This document shows positions 37,801 through 47,831 of a DNA stretch of 64,000 nt, one piece after another; position 1 is the first letter of the stretch, and each line of letters starts with the position of its first letter. Made by a program: the position numbers and the translations under genes. Origin of the DNA: Anthostomella pinea (Eukaryota; Ascomycota; Sordariomycetes; Xylariales; Xylariaceae). The stretch is taken from the NCBI GenBank assembly GCA_963556695.1, contig CAUWAG010000006.1, forward strand, positions 2,790,001 through 2,854,000, read 5' to 3'. Under the pieces are notes generated by a model. The model was given only the letters and a program-made list of their open reading frames with translations, ran no database searches and was not told where the DNA came from.

Positions 37801-38605
37801 TGGACAACAAGGGCAAACAATGGGAGGAGGCCTCTGACATCTCGCTATGTGCTGACTAGTAACGATCGCGGTTATCGTGGTTGACCGTAGAATGATGAGC
37901 TGTGCTAGGAAGAAATATGTAGGACCATGGGCATACACTTTTTGGGGAGCATGAGGGTAAAAGATAGGCACGCGCAAAACATATGACGTAGTCCAATCTA
38001 TTCTGTCCTCCCCAAAAATTGAGGTTCATCATATTAGATTGAACGGGTCAGGACACTCTCTACGGGACACGGGCAGTCCGCTAGGAATAACCTCGCCCAC
38101 GAGGAAGCCACAGCAAACCCCTAGCCCCTACCTATTCTACCATCCTGTCCTTTAACATTCAGTTGTATAGCTGGCTTCAATATCGCGCGTCTGTTCCAGT
38201 AGTACATCAGGTTAGCTCGTTATGCTCGAAGTACCCATGACGTGTTGCCGAGTATCACGCTGAGATGTCAAGATGAAATGAGTTCCGCGTTCAGCCCCTT
38301 TCTGTCAACAGATATCGAACGGGGCTCAGGGGTTGTGTAAGTGGGCCCGGGCTGTTCGGCCGAGACTTGGAGTCACGCGGACATAAGCGCGGGCAAAGCC
38401 TCGGTCTTTTCGGCATATTCGGTCTTTTCGGTCAATGTCACATCCGGAGCTCCTCCCGACGTAGGTGATAGGGATCCTACAACGCTGGCTAGACAACTCA
38501 CTCAAGCTTCTGCTCACCTTATAGATTCTACTTCACAGCTGCATCCAGAGTCTTCCGGACACGACGCTTGTTGATACGGCCGAAGGAGACCAGAGCGCGT
38601 TCTTG
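34899..38605. other. Intergenic region downstream of the RfeG-like gene
   Basis: No gene is supported over 3.7 kb. The first few hundred bases are probably 3' untranslated sequence and terminator of the RfeG-like gene. About 36060-36500 is G/T-rich on the plus strand. A 140-codon minus-strand frame (37977-37555) has a CPCCPTPTEHLL motif faintly like the Cys/His end of fungal LINE elements, too weak to call. The last 300 bp should contain the promoter of the Zn2Cys6 gene, but no clear TATA box is seen. Confidence 0.45.
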
Positions 38606-40956
38606 ATGGAGCAACCAATCCGCCGACGTCGAAGACCAACACTGGCCTGTATACCTTGTCGTCAGAGAAAGATCAAGTGTGACCGGATCAACCCTTGCCG
38701 TCATTGTGCCGCCACTGAGACCCAATGCGTCTACGCAGTTCATGGCAATGAACCGCTTGTCCGGCAGCGGCCCCCGCCTGGTAACTCCGAGGGCTCGACA
38801 TCAAGCCCACCGGCTTCTGTACACTCGCCTGGAGCTCGAATTCAGCAGACCATCACAGCCAGAGGAACAGCAGGCGATGTAGGCATCCAGTGCGTAACCC
38901 AGCTCCCAGCAGCAGCAGCAGCTCAACAGACCGGCACTCCTAGTACCCTTCGCCGCCCCGGTTCTCCGGCACCAAGCCGTTCCCAGGATGCAGAGCTAGA
39001 CATCCGGGATCTCCTACAGCGAGTACAGAAGCTTGAGGAACGCTCAGCATCCACTCCTGCTCGTGGGCTGCCTGAGACTGGCCAGGACATAGTTGCGCGC
39101 CAGGACTCACAGATAACTCTAAACAAAACGAGGATCCTGGGATGGAGCCACTGGATGGGCAAAGCTCAAGAGGTACGGTACCATCTGCATCGGCGTGAGC
39201 CCTAGTAATCTCTCACTGATAACCTGTCAAGTTCGGAACCATTGGAGCCTGCTTTCTTGAGGCTGGCAAGCACGGCAAAGCCCCCTCGGCCCAAGGAGGT
39301 GAAAGCACCGGAGCTCTCTTTGCGGAGGCTGGCAGCAATGGCAGAGGGCCATCCTTCCAAACCGGCGAGACTGCAGCGCTGGTTGCCCGGATGGGTGAGC
39401 TCATGCAGACATGCAAAGCAATAGCCAAGAGCATGAAGCGAGGAAGACCCAGCAGATGTCTTTCATGCCCTGGGTCCGGTCTTGCACCCCCGTCTCGTGA
39501 GGTGGCAGACACAATGGCTGGCCTGTATTTCCGTCATTTCGAGTCAACCCATAGGATACTACACGTGCCTACCTTCTGGACAGAGTACTCTAGGTACTGG
39601 GATGATCCGCAGAGTGTTCCAACTGGCGTACGCGTCAAGATCCTGCTTGTCATTGGGGTAGGATCAAGTCTATGCGATCACACAGCCGCGGACTCTGGAC
39701 TTCGCAACATGGTCCATCAATGGGTGTATACTGCTCAGACGTGGCTGTCCGGACCCTTGGAAAAGGATCGTCTAGACATCACCGGGCTGCAAGTCCACTG
39801 CCTGACAGTCCTGGCGCGACAGATCTTCTCAATCGGAGGCGACCTTGTCTGGATGTCAATGGGATCGCTCATCCACAGGGCTATGCAGATCGGCTTACAC
39901 CGCGATCCTAAACATCTGCCGACAATGTCCGTACTACAAGCAGAACTGCGCAGGAGGCTATGGGCCACAATCCTCGAGTTGGTCGTGCAGTCCTCTCTGG
40001 ACTCGGCGATGCCACCCAGGATATCCTTCGACGAGTTCGACACCGAGGCACCTTCCAACAATAACGATTACGAGATGGACGAGTCGACCATGGTGCTGCA
40101 GCCTCATCCGAAAGAGACCTACACTGGGGCTTCGATGCAGCTCATCCTCCTGGATTCCCTGCCGACCCGTCTCAGGATACTCCAGCTTCTGAACGGCTTG
40201 AACACCGAGCTCTCCTACCTGGACGTTATTGCGCTGAGCTCGGAGATCGCCGACGCATGTCGGGCATGCGGTAATTTCATGAAGAAGAACGAGGCGTCCG
40301 GCGTGACAACGTTCCACCGAAACCTGGTCGACTTCCTTGTGCGACGATTCCTGATCCCTCTGCACCGCCCGTTCGCGAGCAAGGCACGGACGAACCCCTT
40401 ATTCCACTACTCGCTCAAGATCAGTCTGGATGTTGCCATGGCAATCATATCGCCCGAACCAGATGTAAGCTTCTCCCGTATCATGGCTATCGGCGGAGCC
40501 CTCTTCAAAGAGGGCACCAGGTACGCATCCGCCGTCGTCAGCCTCGAATTCCTCGTCCACGTGGAGGCCCAGCGCCTCGACGGAACGTTGCATCGCAGCT
40601 CGCAACACAGAGAGTTCCTCAAGCAGGCCATGCGGGACCTGATCTCGCTATCTATAGAGCGGATCCGGCAGGGCGAGACGAATATCAAGAGCCACATGTT
40701 CCTCAGCATGGTCATGGCTCAGATTGAGGCGGCGGAAGCGGATATACCGTGTGAGCTCAAGGTTGCCCAGAGCGCAGTGGATAGTCTTGAGTTCTGTCAT
40801 GGCATTTTGCAGACGATGGCTGGCACTGTCTCCCCTACATGCATGCATGATGCGGGCCCCATGTCCACGAGTCTGGATGGTAGTCTGGATGGTAGTCAGG
40901 ATTTCGATTGGGACTTGGACTTGGAGCTCTTCTTGCCAGATGCGGACTTTGCGTAG
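38606..40956 (+). CDS. Zn2Cys6 transcription factor with fungal-specific regulatory domain
   Basis: Exons 38606-39172 and 39232-40956 (59-bp intron) encode 763 aa. Residues about 16-42 carry the binuclear zinc cluster with spacing C-x2-C-x6-C-x5-C-x2-C-x6-C (CIPCRQRKIKC, then CRHC) after a basic run. A Ser/Pro/Gln linker is followed by a short coiled coil (DLLQRVQKLEER). Exon 2 begins with a 22-residue tandem repeat, then the fungal_trans middle homology region (about 265-600: LYFRHFESTHRILHVPTFW, MQIGLHRDP, ELRRRLWATILEL). The C-terminus is acidic (DFDWDLDLELFLPD), a likely activation segment. Proteins of this type act in the nucleus on genes of secondary metabolism or nutrient use. Its neighbours, a monooxygenase and a P450, suggest a pathway-specific regulator. 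The gene looks intact. Confidence 0.9.
39244..39375 (+). repeat. 66-bp tandem duplication coding a 22-residue repeat
   Basis: Two in-frame 66-bp units (39244-39309, 39310-39375) encode GACFLEAGKHGKAPS... and GALFAEAGSNGRGPS... . They lie at the start of exon 2 of the Zn2Cys6 gene, between the coiled coil and the regulatory domain. Confidence 0.75.
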
Positions 40957-41446
40957 CGCTTTGAGACACATGAGTATATGATATCTGCGTGGCTGAGGGA
41001 CACAAGGCGCAGGAATTTCAGGAGTTACGCAAGGGCCCAGAATACGATGCTCTCGCTCACTATTGACCCTATAGCTGGCTACAATTACACACGAGCTCGC
41101 TGAAAACTACAGCTACAGAAAATCGGAGGATCTCGGCTCTATTCTTTCCAAAGAGATGGCCCTTTTCCTGCTCCCTCGTGAACTCATCGTTCGTGGGGGT
41201 CTTGCTTCGCTACCACTTTGCTCCCGCTACCGCCGCCGCTGCTACCAGCCGGAGGAGGGTGTCTTCTGAAGGGTCTCGAGGGTCGTGCGTCGTCCAGGGT
41301 TGTTCATCTGACCAGTCCAAGGGTTACCCGCCGGGTTAACTTGACCAGCATCGGATCCGTCGTAGTTGACGGGTGGGCACCAGCTGTGGTGGATTGTTCT
41401 TAGTAAAAAGTAGCCTCTAAAGTAACACAGGTGCATCGACGACGTA
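40957..41446. other. Convergent intergenic spacer
   Basis: Space between the ends of the Zn2Cys6 gene (plus) and the secreted-protein gene (minus). It should hold both 3' untranslated regions and terminators; no gene is seen. Confidence 0.6.
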
Positions 41447-42393
41447 CTAATATTGGTTGCTTGGCCGAGTGACGACACCAACAAATATAGGGTCGTTGAA
41501 CTGAAGGTCAGGGTAATGATACCCGAACACAACGGCGTGACGCTACAATAAAGCCAAGTCAGCGTACGGGACATGTAAGATGCAAGATGCATGGAAGGTT
41601 TCACTTGCCCCTGGCAATGGCCGTCCATTAGCAGCGACCGGGGTCCATGACTGCCTGCCAAAATACGCGGTCCCTGCGTTGAGCGGGATCTGGAGGATCG
41701 TGTCTCGGTTCCATACCAGTTCACCTTGAGTCATCCCCTGGGGCCCAGCCAGATTTCCAATCGAGCCCCACGAGCTGGGCTGGGGATATCGTTGGCCGTA
41801 TGCACTGGGGCGCGTGTCCGGCACGGGGTTGGCCCTGTGCTCTAGAAAATGGTCGTGGCCTGTCATCACTGCGTGGCAAAGCCACTGTCAACAGGTTGTA
41901 CGTATATGTCGCGCGGACGGGCTTTACGTACTTGTCAGGTAGACATGATACTCGTGGAACTGTACGGGTTCAAACCCGTTCCATTCGGCACCCCTTGAAC
42001 CTCTGGTATTTCCGGCCATCACTCTCGACGGTATCCGATTATGTGGATGCGCCCTGTTTTATGTGAATGGCTCCGTTTCCTTTTACTTGAGGCTACCGGG
42101 CGAGGCACGTCTCGTACTTGCGTGGAGAGGGAGTTGCAAGGTGGGGAAATTTGTACTGACTGGTTGTAGTCGGCTATGCGGGTCTCTAGTAACTCTACGC
42201 GGATAGGTGCGTCATCTGGGCCTTCCAGTGGTGGGGGGTCCGCCGGCGGCTCGGCTCGCTTGGTGAGCCCCAGAGTCGAGTTGTCCCGGTAGGCTGGCCG
42301 GTCGAGGGCAGCAAGAGCCGGCGCATTGGAATTGATTGGGACGGCGGCTGCCCAAGCGGTGGAAAGTACGAAGAGGAGGGACAGGAGCTTCAT
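41447..42393 (-). CDS. Secreted protein of unknown family, four exons, one GC-AG intron
   Basis: Exons on the minus strand: 42393-42087, 42000-41932, 41868-41609 and 41542-41447, total 243 aa. The start gives a signal peptide (MKLLSLLFVLSTAWAAAVP); a Lys-Arg pair at about residue 43 may be a Kex2 site ending a propeptide. The mature part is rich in aromatic residues and His: EWNGFEPVQFHEYHVYL, TGHDHFLEH, QGELVWNRDTILQIP, FGRQSW, HAVVFGYHYPDLQFNDP. The third intron (41608-41543, 66 bp) begins GCAAGT and ends TAG; only the GC donor keeps the frame into the final exon. The first donor (GTAAAA at 42086) was chosen because it alone keeps frame with exon 2. The family was not recognised; secretion is inferred from the leader. 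Confidence 0.7.
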
Positions 42394-42512
42394 CGTGCTG
42401 AGTCTGTAGTTCGTGGTATGCCTGGTAGAACAAGAATACAAAATTCATGGTTACTGTTTATTGCTGAAGAGGGAGTGGAATTTTCAGTTTTGAATTGCAG
42501 GTGGCACTAGAT

Positions 42513-42520
42513 TATTTATA
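42513..42520 (-). promoter_or_regulatory. TATA box of the secreted-protein gene
   Basis: TATAAATA on the minus strand lies 120 bp upstream of ATG 42393, the expected distance for a fungal core promoter. Confidence 0.5.
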
Positions 42521-43254
42521 CATAACGAGTACGTAGACTTTTGTTTGTTGATGCAGGGCTATGGCCACTGTTCTCACGATGGTCCGTATTTTCTCCTATT
42601 GTTCGACTTGGGCTTAATTACTCATTGGCTGGTTGCCTTCCCGGTTGTGAGTATGTGATGCTTGTCCCGTCACATTGCCCCAGTTCGTTACAGTCACAGA
42701 TGGACGCACCAAAAGGGTGAAGCCAAATTAGCGCTTTAAAGATTCGAGCCTAACACCACATATATGTGATATCTTAACTGGGTCTTTACCCATTCGACAA
42801 CAACGGTCACCCCTCATGAGTCTCCGTCCGTCATGCTCCTGGCAACTCTGAGATGTCAATGCCACTTTCATAATAATAGAATAACCACCTTGGAATAAGC
42901 AGGTTTAAACCAGTCAGCCATATCTGATGCTCATATCAGACTTCTCATTCCATTCCAGTTATAATAAATTTCGCTTGATAAGGGAGGTATGTACGGAGAC
43001 AGTAGGAAGTTCAGTATAGGTAGAATCGTAGTGACTTTGCACCTTCACACCTTGCGGGAGATCTGAGATTGTGTAGAGGCTTTCAACACACAGCGTCATC
43101 AGTCCACAACCGACCAACCGTCTAACAGCGATCAATCGGCAACCCCATGCAGCACTCCAAGGCTGAAGTTGTCGTGTTAAACTGTCTTGTATGTTCGGGC
43201 CACTCTCAGCTGGTTTAATCACCAACAATGGCAGACACAGTACGAGTCTAGGGG

Positions 43255-43334
43255 ATGTGAAATAGTAATCCATGATGTGACTCGGTAGTCGGTGACGTGA
43301 CACAGTATCATGTTATGTGACATAGTAGTAGGCA
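43255..43334 (+). repeat. Four 20-bp direct repeats upstream of the monooxygenase
   Basis: Four consecutive units of exactly 20 bp start at 43255, 43275, 43295 and 43315. Each begins AYGTGA and carries a GTA core at the same offset (for example ATGTGACTCGGTAGTCGGTG). They end about 310 bp upstream of ATG 43646. Regular 20-bp spacing puts the motifs on nearly the same face of the helix every second turn, so an array of regulator sites is possible. Confidence 0.65.
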
Positions 43335-43523
43335 ATGATCGTAGATAAACCTCTTGAGTCTTGACATTCCGATACAGTGGTGCGGGACTATCCCCGAGGC
43401 AAAGGCCCCAGCGACGGCAGCACTCGTAGTCTCGGCTGACAAGACGACGACACAAGTCCGCCAATTGACCGAGACTCGCTACGGTAGCATATCCAGCACA
43501 TATAAACGTTGGGTGTATCATGC

Positions 43524-43530
43524 TATAAAA
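43524..43530 (+). promoter_or_regulatory. TATA box of the monooxygenase gene
   Basis: TATAAAA lies 122 bp upstream of ATG 43646. A second TATAAA is at 43501-43506. Either could serve as core promoter. Confidence 0.5.
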
Positions 43531-43645
43531 AGTCCAGCTACACAGCTTTTCATAATTCTCTTACCCTACCTACCTAGGTGATCATACACACTTTTGTCAA
43601 TTCCTCACAACAGTCCGAACGCCGAAAACAGCAGGCCAAAAAACC

Positions 43646-44515
43646 ATGCCACGCCTCAAGGTCCTCATCAGCGGCGGAGGCATAACCGGCAACACCCTCG
43701 CCTTCTGGCTCGCGGAACTCGGCCACGACGTCACCGTCGTCGAATGGTTCCCCAGCCTGCGCGCCTCGGGACTCCAGGTCGACCTGCGGGGCCACGGTAT
43801 CGAAGTCATGCGACGCATGGGTCTCGAGGCCGCCGTCCGGTCCAAATCGGCGCCCGAAACCGGCCTGCAGGTCGTCGACAAGTCGGGCAGGCGATGGGCC
43901 TACTTCCCGGCCACCCAGCCCGGCGGCAAGGGGGGCCTTGCAAACCCCAAGGCAGACGTGGGGGAGAAGAAGGCAGCGCTGGCGGAGATCTTCCGGGGCG
44001 CCGGATGGCAGACGGAGGAGATCTTGAAGGCCTTGCAGGAGGATGTGGGCGACTTCTACTGCGAACGGCTGGGCATCGTCAAGATGGAGTCTTGGCCCCG
44101 CGGCCGGTTGGCGCTCTTGGGGGATGCAGCTTACTGCCCGTCGGTCAAAACGGGCATGGGCACAACTTCCGGGATGGTGGGTGCTTATATCTTGGCCGGC
44201 GAGATCGGGCGGCACTGTGGACGCTCTGATACAGAAGTTGCCGGTGGAGAAGGCGATATCACCGGCGGTCTCGCGAACGCGCTTAAAGCTTACGATGATA
44301 AGTTCCGGCCATTCATGGATCAGGTGCAGAAGGGAATCTTGGAGGACGAGGGCGGCTTGGATATGATGCCATCTTCGGCATTTGGCATTGCACTGTTCAA
44401 CTGTATCATGGGAATAGCTTCATTCTTCAAGGTGGATGTCATTGCGAAGTTCAACATGCGGGAAAACGTAAAGGGATGGGACCTCCCGGACTATGAAGAG
44501 ATGCGCCGTGGTTAG
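43646..44515 (+). CDS. FAD-dependent monooxygenase (PHBH type) lacking its central part
   Basis: One exon, 289 aa. Residues 5-40 form the Rossmann FAD site (VLISGGGITGNTLAFWLAE, then the VVEW acid at strand 2). Residues 150-185 carry the C-terminal FAD motif (GRLALLGDAAYCPSVKTGMG). The family is normally about 400 residues and has a DG motif plus substrate-binding sheet in between. Here residue 89 (WAYFPA) runs almost directly into sequence that normally lies near residue 200-210 (NPKADVGEKKAALAEIF), so about 110 residues are missing without loss of frame. The junction is near 43913-43930. With half the substrate pocket absent, activity is doubtful; the gene may be a recent in-frame deletion. 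It lies about 100 bp from the end of the convergent P450, suggesting a once-shared pathway. Confidence 0.8.
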   Translation: MPRLKVLISGGGITGNTLAFWLAELGHDVTVVEWFPSLRASGLQVDLRGHGIEVMRRMGLEAAVRSKSAPETGLQVVDKSGRRWAYFPATQPGGKGGLANPKADVGEKKAALAEIFRGAGWQTEEILKALQEDVGDFYCERLGIVKMESWPRGRLALLGDAAYCPSVKTGMGTTSGMVGAYILAGEIGRHCGRSDTEVAGGEGDITGGLANALKAYDDKFRPFMDQVQKGILEDEGGLDMMPSSAFGIALFNCIMGIASFFKVDVIAKFNMRENVKGWDLPDYEEMRRG

Positions 44516-44612
44516 GATAGTGAATGCAGGTAACCCGTGGTATCATCGATGTAGAATAGACACCCCCGTCCACTCAACGCCATCAATCAGCGCAGAACTC
44601 CTTACTGGTATA

Positions 44613-46311
44613 CTAAGCAGCAGTGCGAGGGTGGTACTTGACCCAGAGATCGGGTTTCTTCCACAAGATACGCATCTTGTTGGAATGCAGCCAATCGTCG
44701 AGCTCCTCGGCCAGCTCCCAGTCGAATGCCCAAACCAACTTGGCCAAGATGATCCTCATCTCGAGATACGCTAGGTTAATGCCCAGACAGACGCGCGACC
44801 CGGCCGAAAATGGCTGGCTTGCCTTTTTCTCGTCGTGAAACTCCTCATCGATCCAGCGCTCCGGCCGGAAAGCGTCGGGGTCTTCAAAATAACGGGGATC
44901 GCGCGTCACGGTAAGGGAGTTGACCGAGACCGTCAGTCCTTCGGGGATGTAATGACCATCGACGGAGGCGCCCGGGGAGTATCGAGGCAAGTTCAATGGG
45001 ACAGGTGGAAAGATCCGTAGGCCTTCCTCTTGGACACCATGGAGATATTGCAGACCCGCCGTGGAGTCTCCAGTAATCTGCTCCTGGGACGTGAATGCCC
45101 CGCGAACCTCCTCCTGGAGCTTCTTCATGCACTCCAGATTCTTGAGTAGGTGCCAAGTAACTGCGGATAGAAACGTGGCGGTCGTTTCAGACCCGGCCAA
45201 GATCAGAGTGTGAGACTGGCCGATCATCTCTCCTTCTGGCATTGTGTTCTTCTTCAGCATGTGCGAGAAGAAGTCGTCACGTCCAGTGTCGCCGAGTGCT
45301 ATGCGCCTCAGGGTCTTCTCCCTCGTCAGTGCCCTGTGTCTTTTGAGATCCTCGGCTGCACCCTTTGGCAGGACATATGGAAGCACAAGATTCAGGATAG
45401 GAAGCTTCCTTCGTAGCGTTGTCATCTGAGCCATGATGAGAGATCCAAAGAGGAGGGACACCCAGAAATGCGTGCGTCCATCTTCGACGGCACCAAATGG
45501 CTCTCCGAAGGCCAGATCGCCTGTGACAGATGGTCAGCCGCGGCAATTGAGGTAAGTTCGCGAAGCAACTCACCAATGATGTCAAACGTCAACCAGTTGA
45601 ACACATCGGACATGTTCAAGGCCTTTTCTCCATGTTCACCGATATTGGCAAGCTGTTCAACGAACATGTCGACGTATTTATGAACAACATCTTCCTGATC
45701 GCGCAGCGACTTTGCGCTGAACCCGTGTGAAAGTGCCTTGCGTTGGCGAGCGTGGACCTCCGGGTCCCGCGCGGTAGTGATACGAGGATTGGGATCATCG
45801 TTGTCGTAGAAGTCTGTTTTCAGGAAGCGGCCTTTGCCCTTGGACACATGGCCATGGATATCTTGGAATGCCTGCGAGGTCGCGAAGGATACCTCGTTGG
45901 GACCGATGCGCACGACATCGCCTAGTGCGAGGTAAGCATACTAGAAAATGAGGGCGATTGTCTGACCCTACTCACCATATTTGAGGTGCAGATCATGAAC
46001 GATGAAGGGCAAGCGATCACTTGTCAACCCCCATGCGTACCAAAGCTGTGCTGGTCATCAACACTTGGCTGACCCGAACCCTAATCATGGACTCACCTCG
46101 GATATGGCGGCCAGTTTGGGGCCTGGGTACTTTGCCAGCGGATGGAAGAAGAGCAGGTAAACGCACTGCACCCCATAGTACAGCACAACCTATGTCATTC
46201 GTTAGGTTCAGGGGTTCACGCATAGATGATAGGCGCTTCACTCACGATGGACAAAGTAGCCAAAACAACCGCCGAAGGCGTCAACGCCTCGAAGCCAAAC
46301 AGTGTTGGCAT
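44613..46311 (-). CDS. Cytochrome P450 monooxygenase
   Basis: Five exons on the minus strand join in frame to 494 aa: 46311-46246, 46189-46097, 46045-45976, 45921-45574 and 45520-44613; introns are 51-56 bp. Residues about 10-38 form the membrane anchor, followed by the proline-rich hinge (YPGPKLAA). The I-helix oxygen-binding motif is AGSETTAT, the ExxR motif is EEGLR, the PERF-like region is [11 protein letters not shown], and the heme loop is [10 protein letters not shown] with the axial Cys. All key parts are intact. It sits in the endoplasmic reticulum membrane and oxidises a small molecule with a P450 reductase. Convergent with the damaged monooxygenase, and near a Zn2Cys6 factor and MFS exporter, it looks like a tailoring enzyme of a secondary-metabolite or detoxification locus. 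Substrate cannot be told. Confidence 0.92.
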
Positions 46312-47831
46312 GATGAATTGAGTTGGCTCTGAAGAGGAGACAGAGTTTGGTGCAGTGCATTACGTCGACTCGGAGCGGGGGACAGGACACCTTCTCATAT
46401 ATCGCCACGACGGGCGGCACCTTCTGCTTTGCTTGCATTGGACCTCGGGACCTTCTTGTTCGACTCCGCCCGTGCCGCCGTGAGGATGTACGAAACTGGA
46501 GCCGTCGCCATCCCGGTCGTCGTCTGGCCTATGATTGCAGAGTCAATTATGCACTGCTCAACTATACCCTTGCATCGGCAGAGCTATCTGCCGAAACCAC
46601 GAGACATGGAGTGTACAAGTCGACCCCTGAAATAATGAACAGTGGACCGATTTCGACTTCCCCGCGTGAGAGATAACTTTAGATCGACACTTATTGAATA
46701 TAAAACCATAGTGTCTCATTGCATCAAGGGATACGACGCCAGTGCCTTGTCAGTAGGCTCACTGTTCATTATTCCCGGGGGTGGGGGTGAATGCAGCCTA
46801 TAGTCAAAGGTAACAGCACTGTGTTGCTCTGATATATAGCTTGCCTCAGTCAATGTAAACTTGCAGATATGTACCAAAGAGTCTTATTATTATGTCACTA
46901 CGAACACAAGACGACGAAATCGAGAAACACCCCTCGAAGGTTAGGTGATTCGAGCTGATAACTGCTATTTCAGATGCCACGCTCCCCTATCGACGAGATA
47001 AATGATCTTAGCTTCACGTGAGATTTGGTCCCCAAGCAGTGAGACGGGCCAGCACGCTCATCACTCTTCGTGCAGACCCCATGTGTATGAGCCGCATGAC
47101 CACGGCCGCCACCAGCCTATCGCTGCAAGGTGCGGCTCACGTGTAGAATTGCTGACGTTAGATTCAATACACCCTATCTACCTAAGTATGCGAGTCCACT
47201 TGGGTGACAACGGCCAGTTGATTGGTGCCGTCGTTCCCGTCTTCGTTCTCTCGTGCTCGTCCACCAACTCGTCACCTTTCGATGCACTATCTACTAGACA
47301 CTAGAGGATTGGTCTTGCGAGGCGAAATGTCAGCGAGATCCCTCCAATTAAAGGCGAATACATTTTTATGAATGCATACTATGCACGATGGTATCATCAG
47401 GAAGTACGAGTCTGTAGCTACTAGCTAGAAGAGGCAATGCTGTGATCAGCCGGCCATTTGCCAGAATAAGTATTCACTTCTCAATGTTACACGGTTTCGC
47501 TGGAACAGGGTTTGGTCAGTGTTCGCTCGGTACCGTTGCCCAGGGGGCGAACTATTAGGTTTGCTGTATTTTGCAGTGGTTGCCATGATGGTTTTCTGCC
47601 CGAATGTTGTTGCCTTAGACAACGACAGGTACTAGGTTATAACGACAGTGCTCGCTGCTCCGAGGATGAATTCGTTTTCCATATACATGCGGATGGAAGT
47701 TCACATCAAATCCTACCTGAAAGAACGACACAGTCCTATCTTTTGCTTCATTGCTCCCGCCATTCATGATTTCGACTGAAATGTGATACCACCCATACTT
47801 CTAAGCCCGCTTTGCATACTTTAACATTACC
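46312..47831. other. Intergenic region upstream of the P450
   Basis: No gene is supported over 1.5 kb. It contains the P450 promoter, without an obvious TATA box near the start, and a small candidate inverted-repeat element at 46624-46780. Remaining open frames are short and without motifs. Confidence 0.5.
46624..46780. repeat. 157-bp segment with 21-bp terminal inverted repeats
   Basis: 46624-46644 and 46760-46780 are inverted copies (19 of 21 positions), core AATAATGAACAGTG, with C/G runs outermost. The 115-bp centre is non-coding. It could be a miniature transposon, though no target-site duplication is evident. Confidence 0.35.

Larger units (their letters stand above)
42521..43645. other. 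Divergent intergenic region between the secreted-protein and monooxygenase genes
   Basis: No gene is supported. The region separates divergently transcribed genes and so carries both promoters. It contains a four-unit 20-bp tandem repeat (43255-43334) and a TATA box (43524-43530) on the monooxygenase side. A minus-strand open frame covering the repeats (about 43521-43219) has no motif. Confidence 0.55.

Noticed and set aside
37555..37977. Cys/His motif suggesting a LINE relic on the minus strand
   Set aside because: Only one short motif; no reverse transcriptase or RNase H sequence nearby.
41962..41982. GGGTTCAAACCCG resembling a tRNA T-arm
   Set aside because: No acceptor stem or anticodon arm around it; it is a short palindrome inside exon 2 of a coding gene.
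43574..44215. 213-codon minus-strand frame and a 211-codon plus-strand frame over the monooxygenase
   Set aside because: High-GC shadows; the FAD motifs are in the frame starting at 43646.
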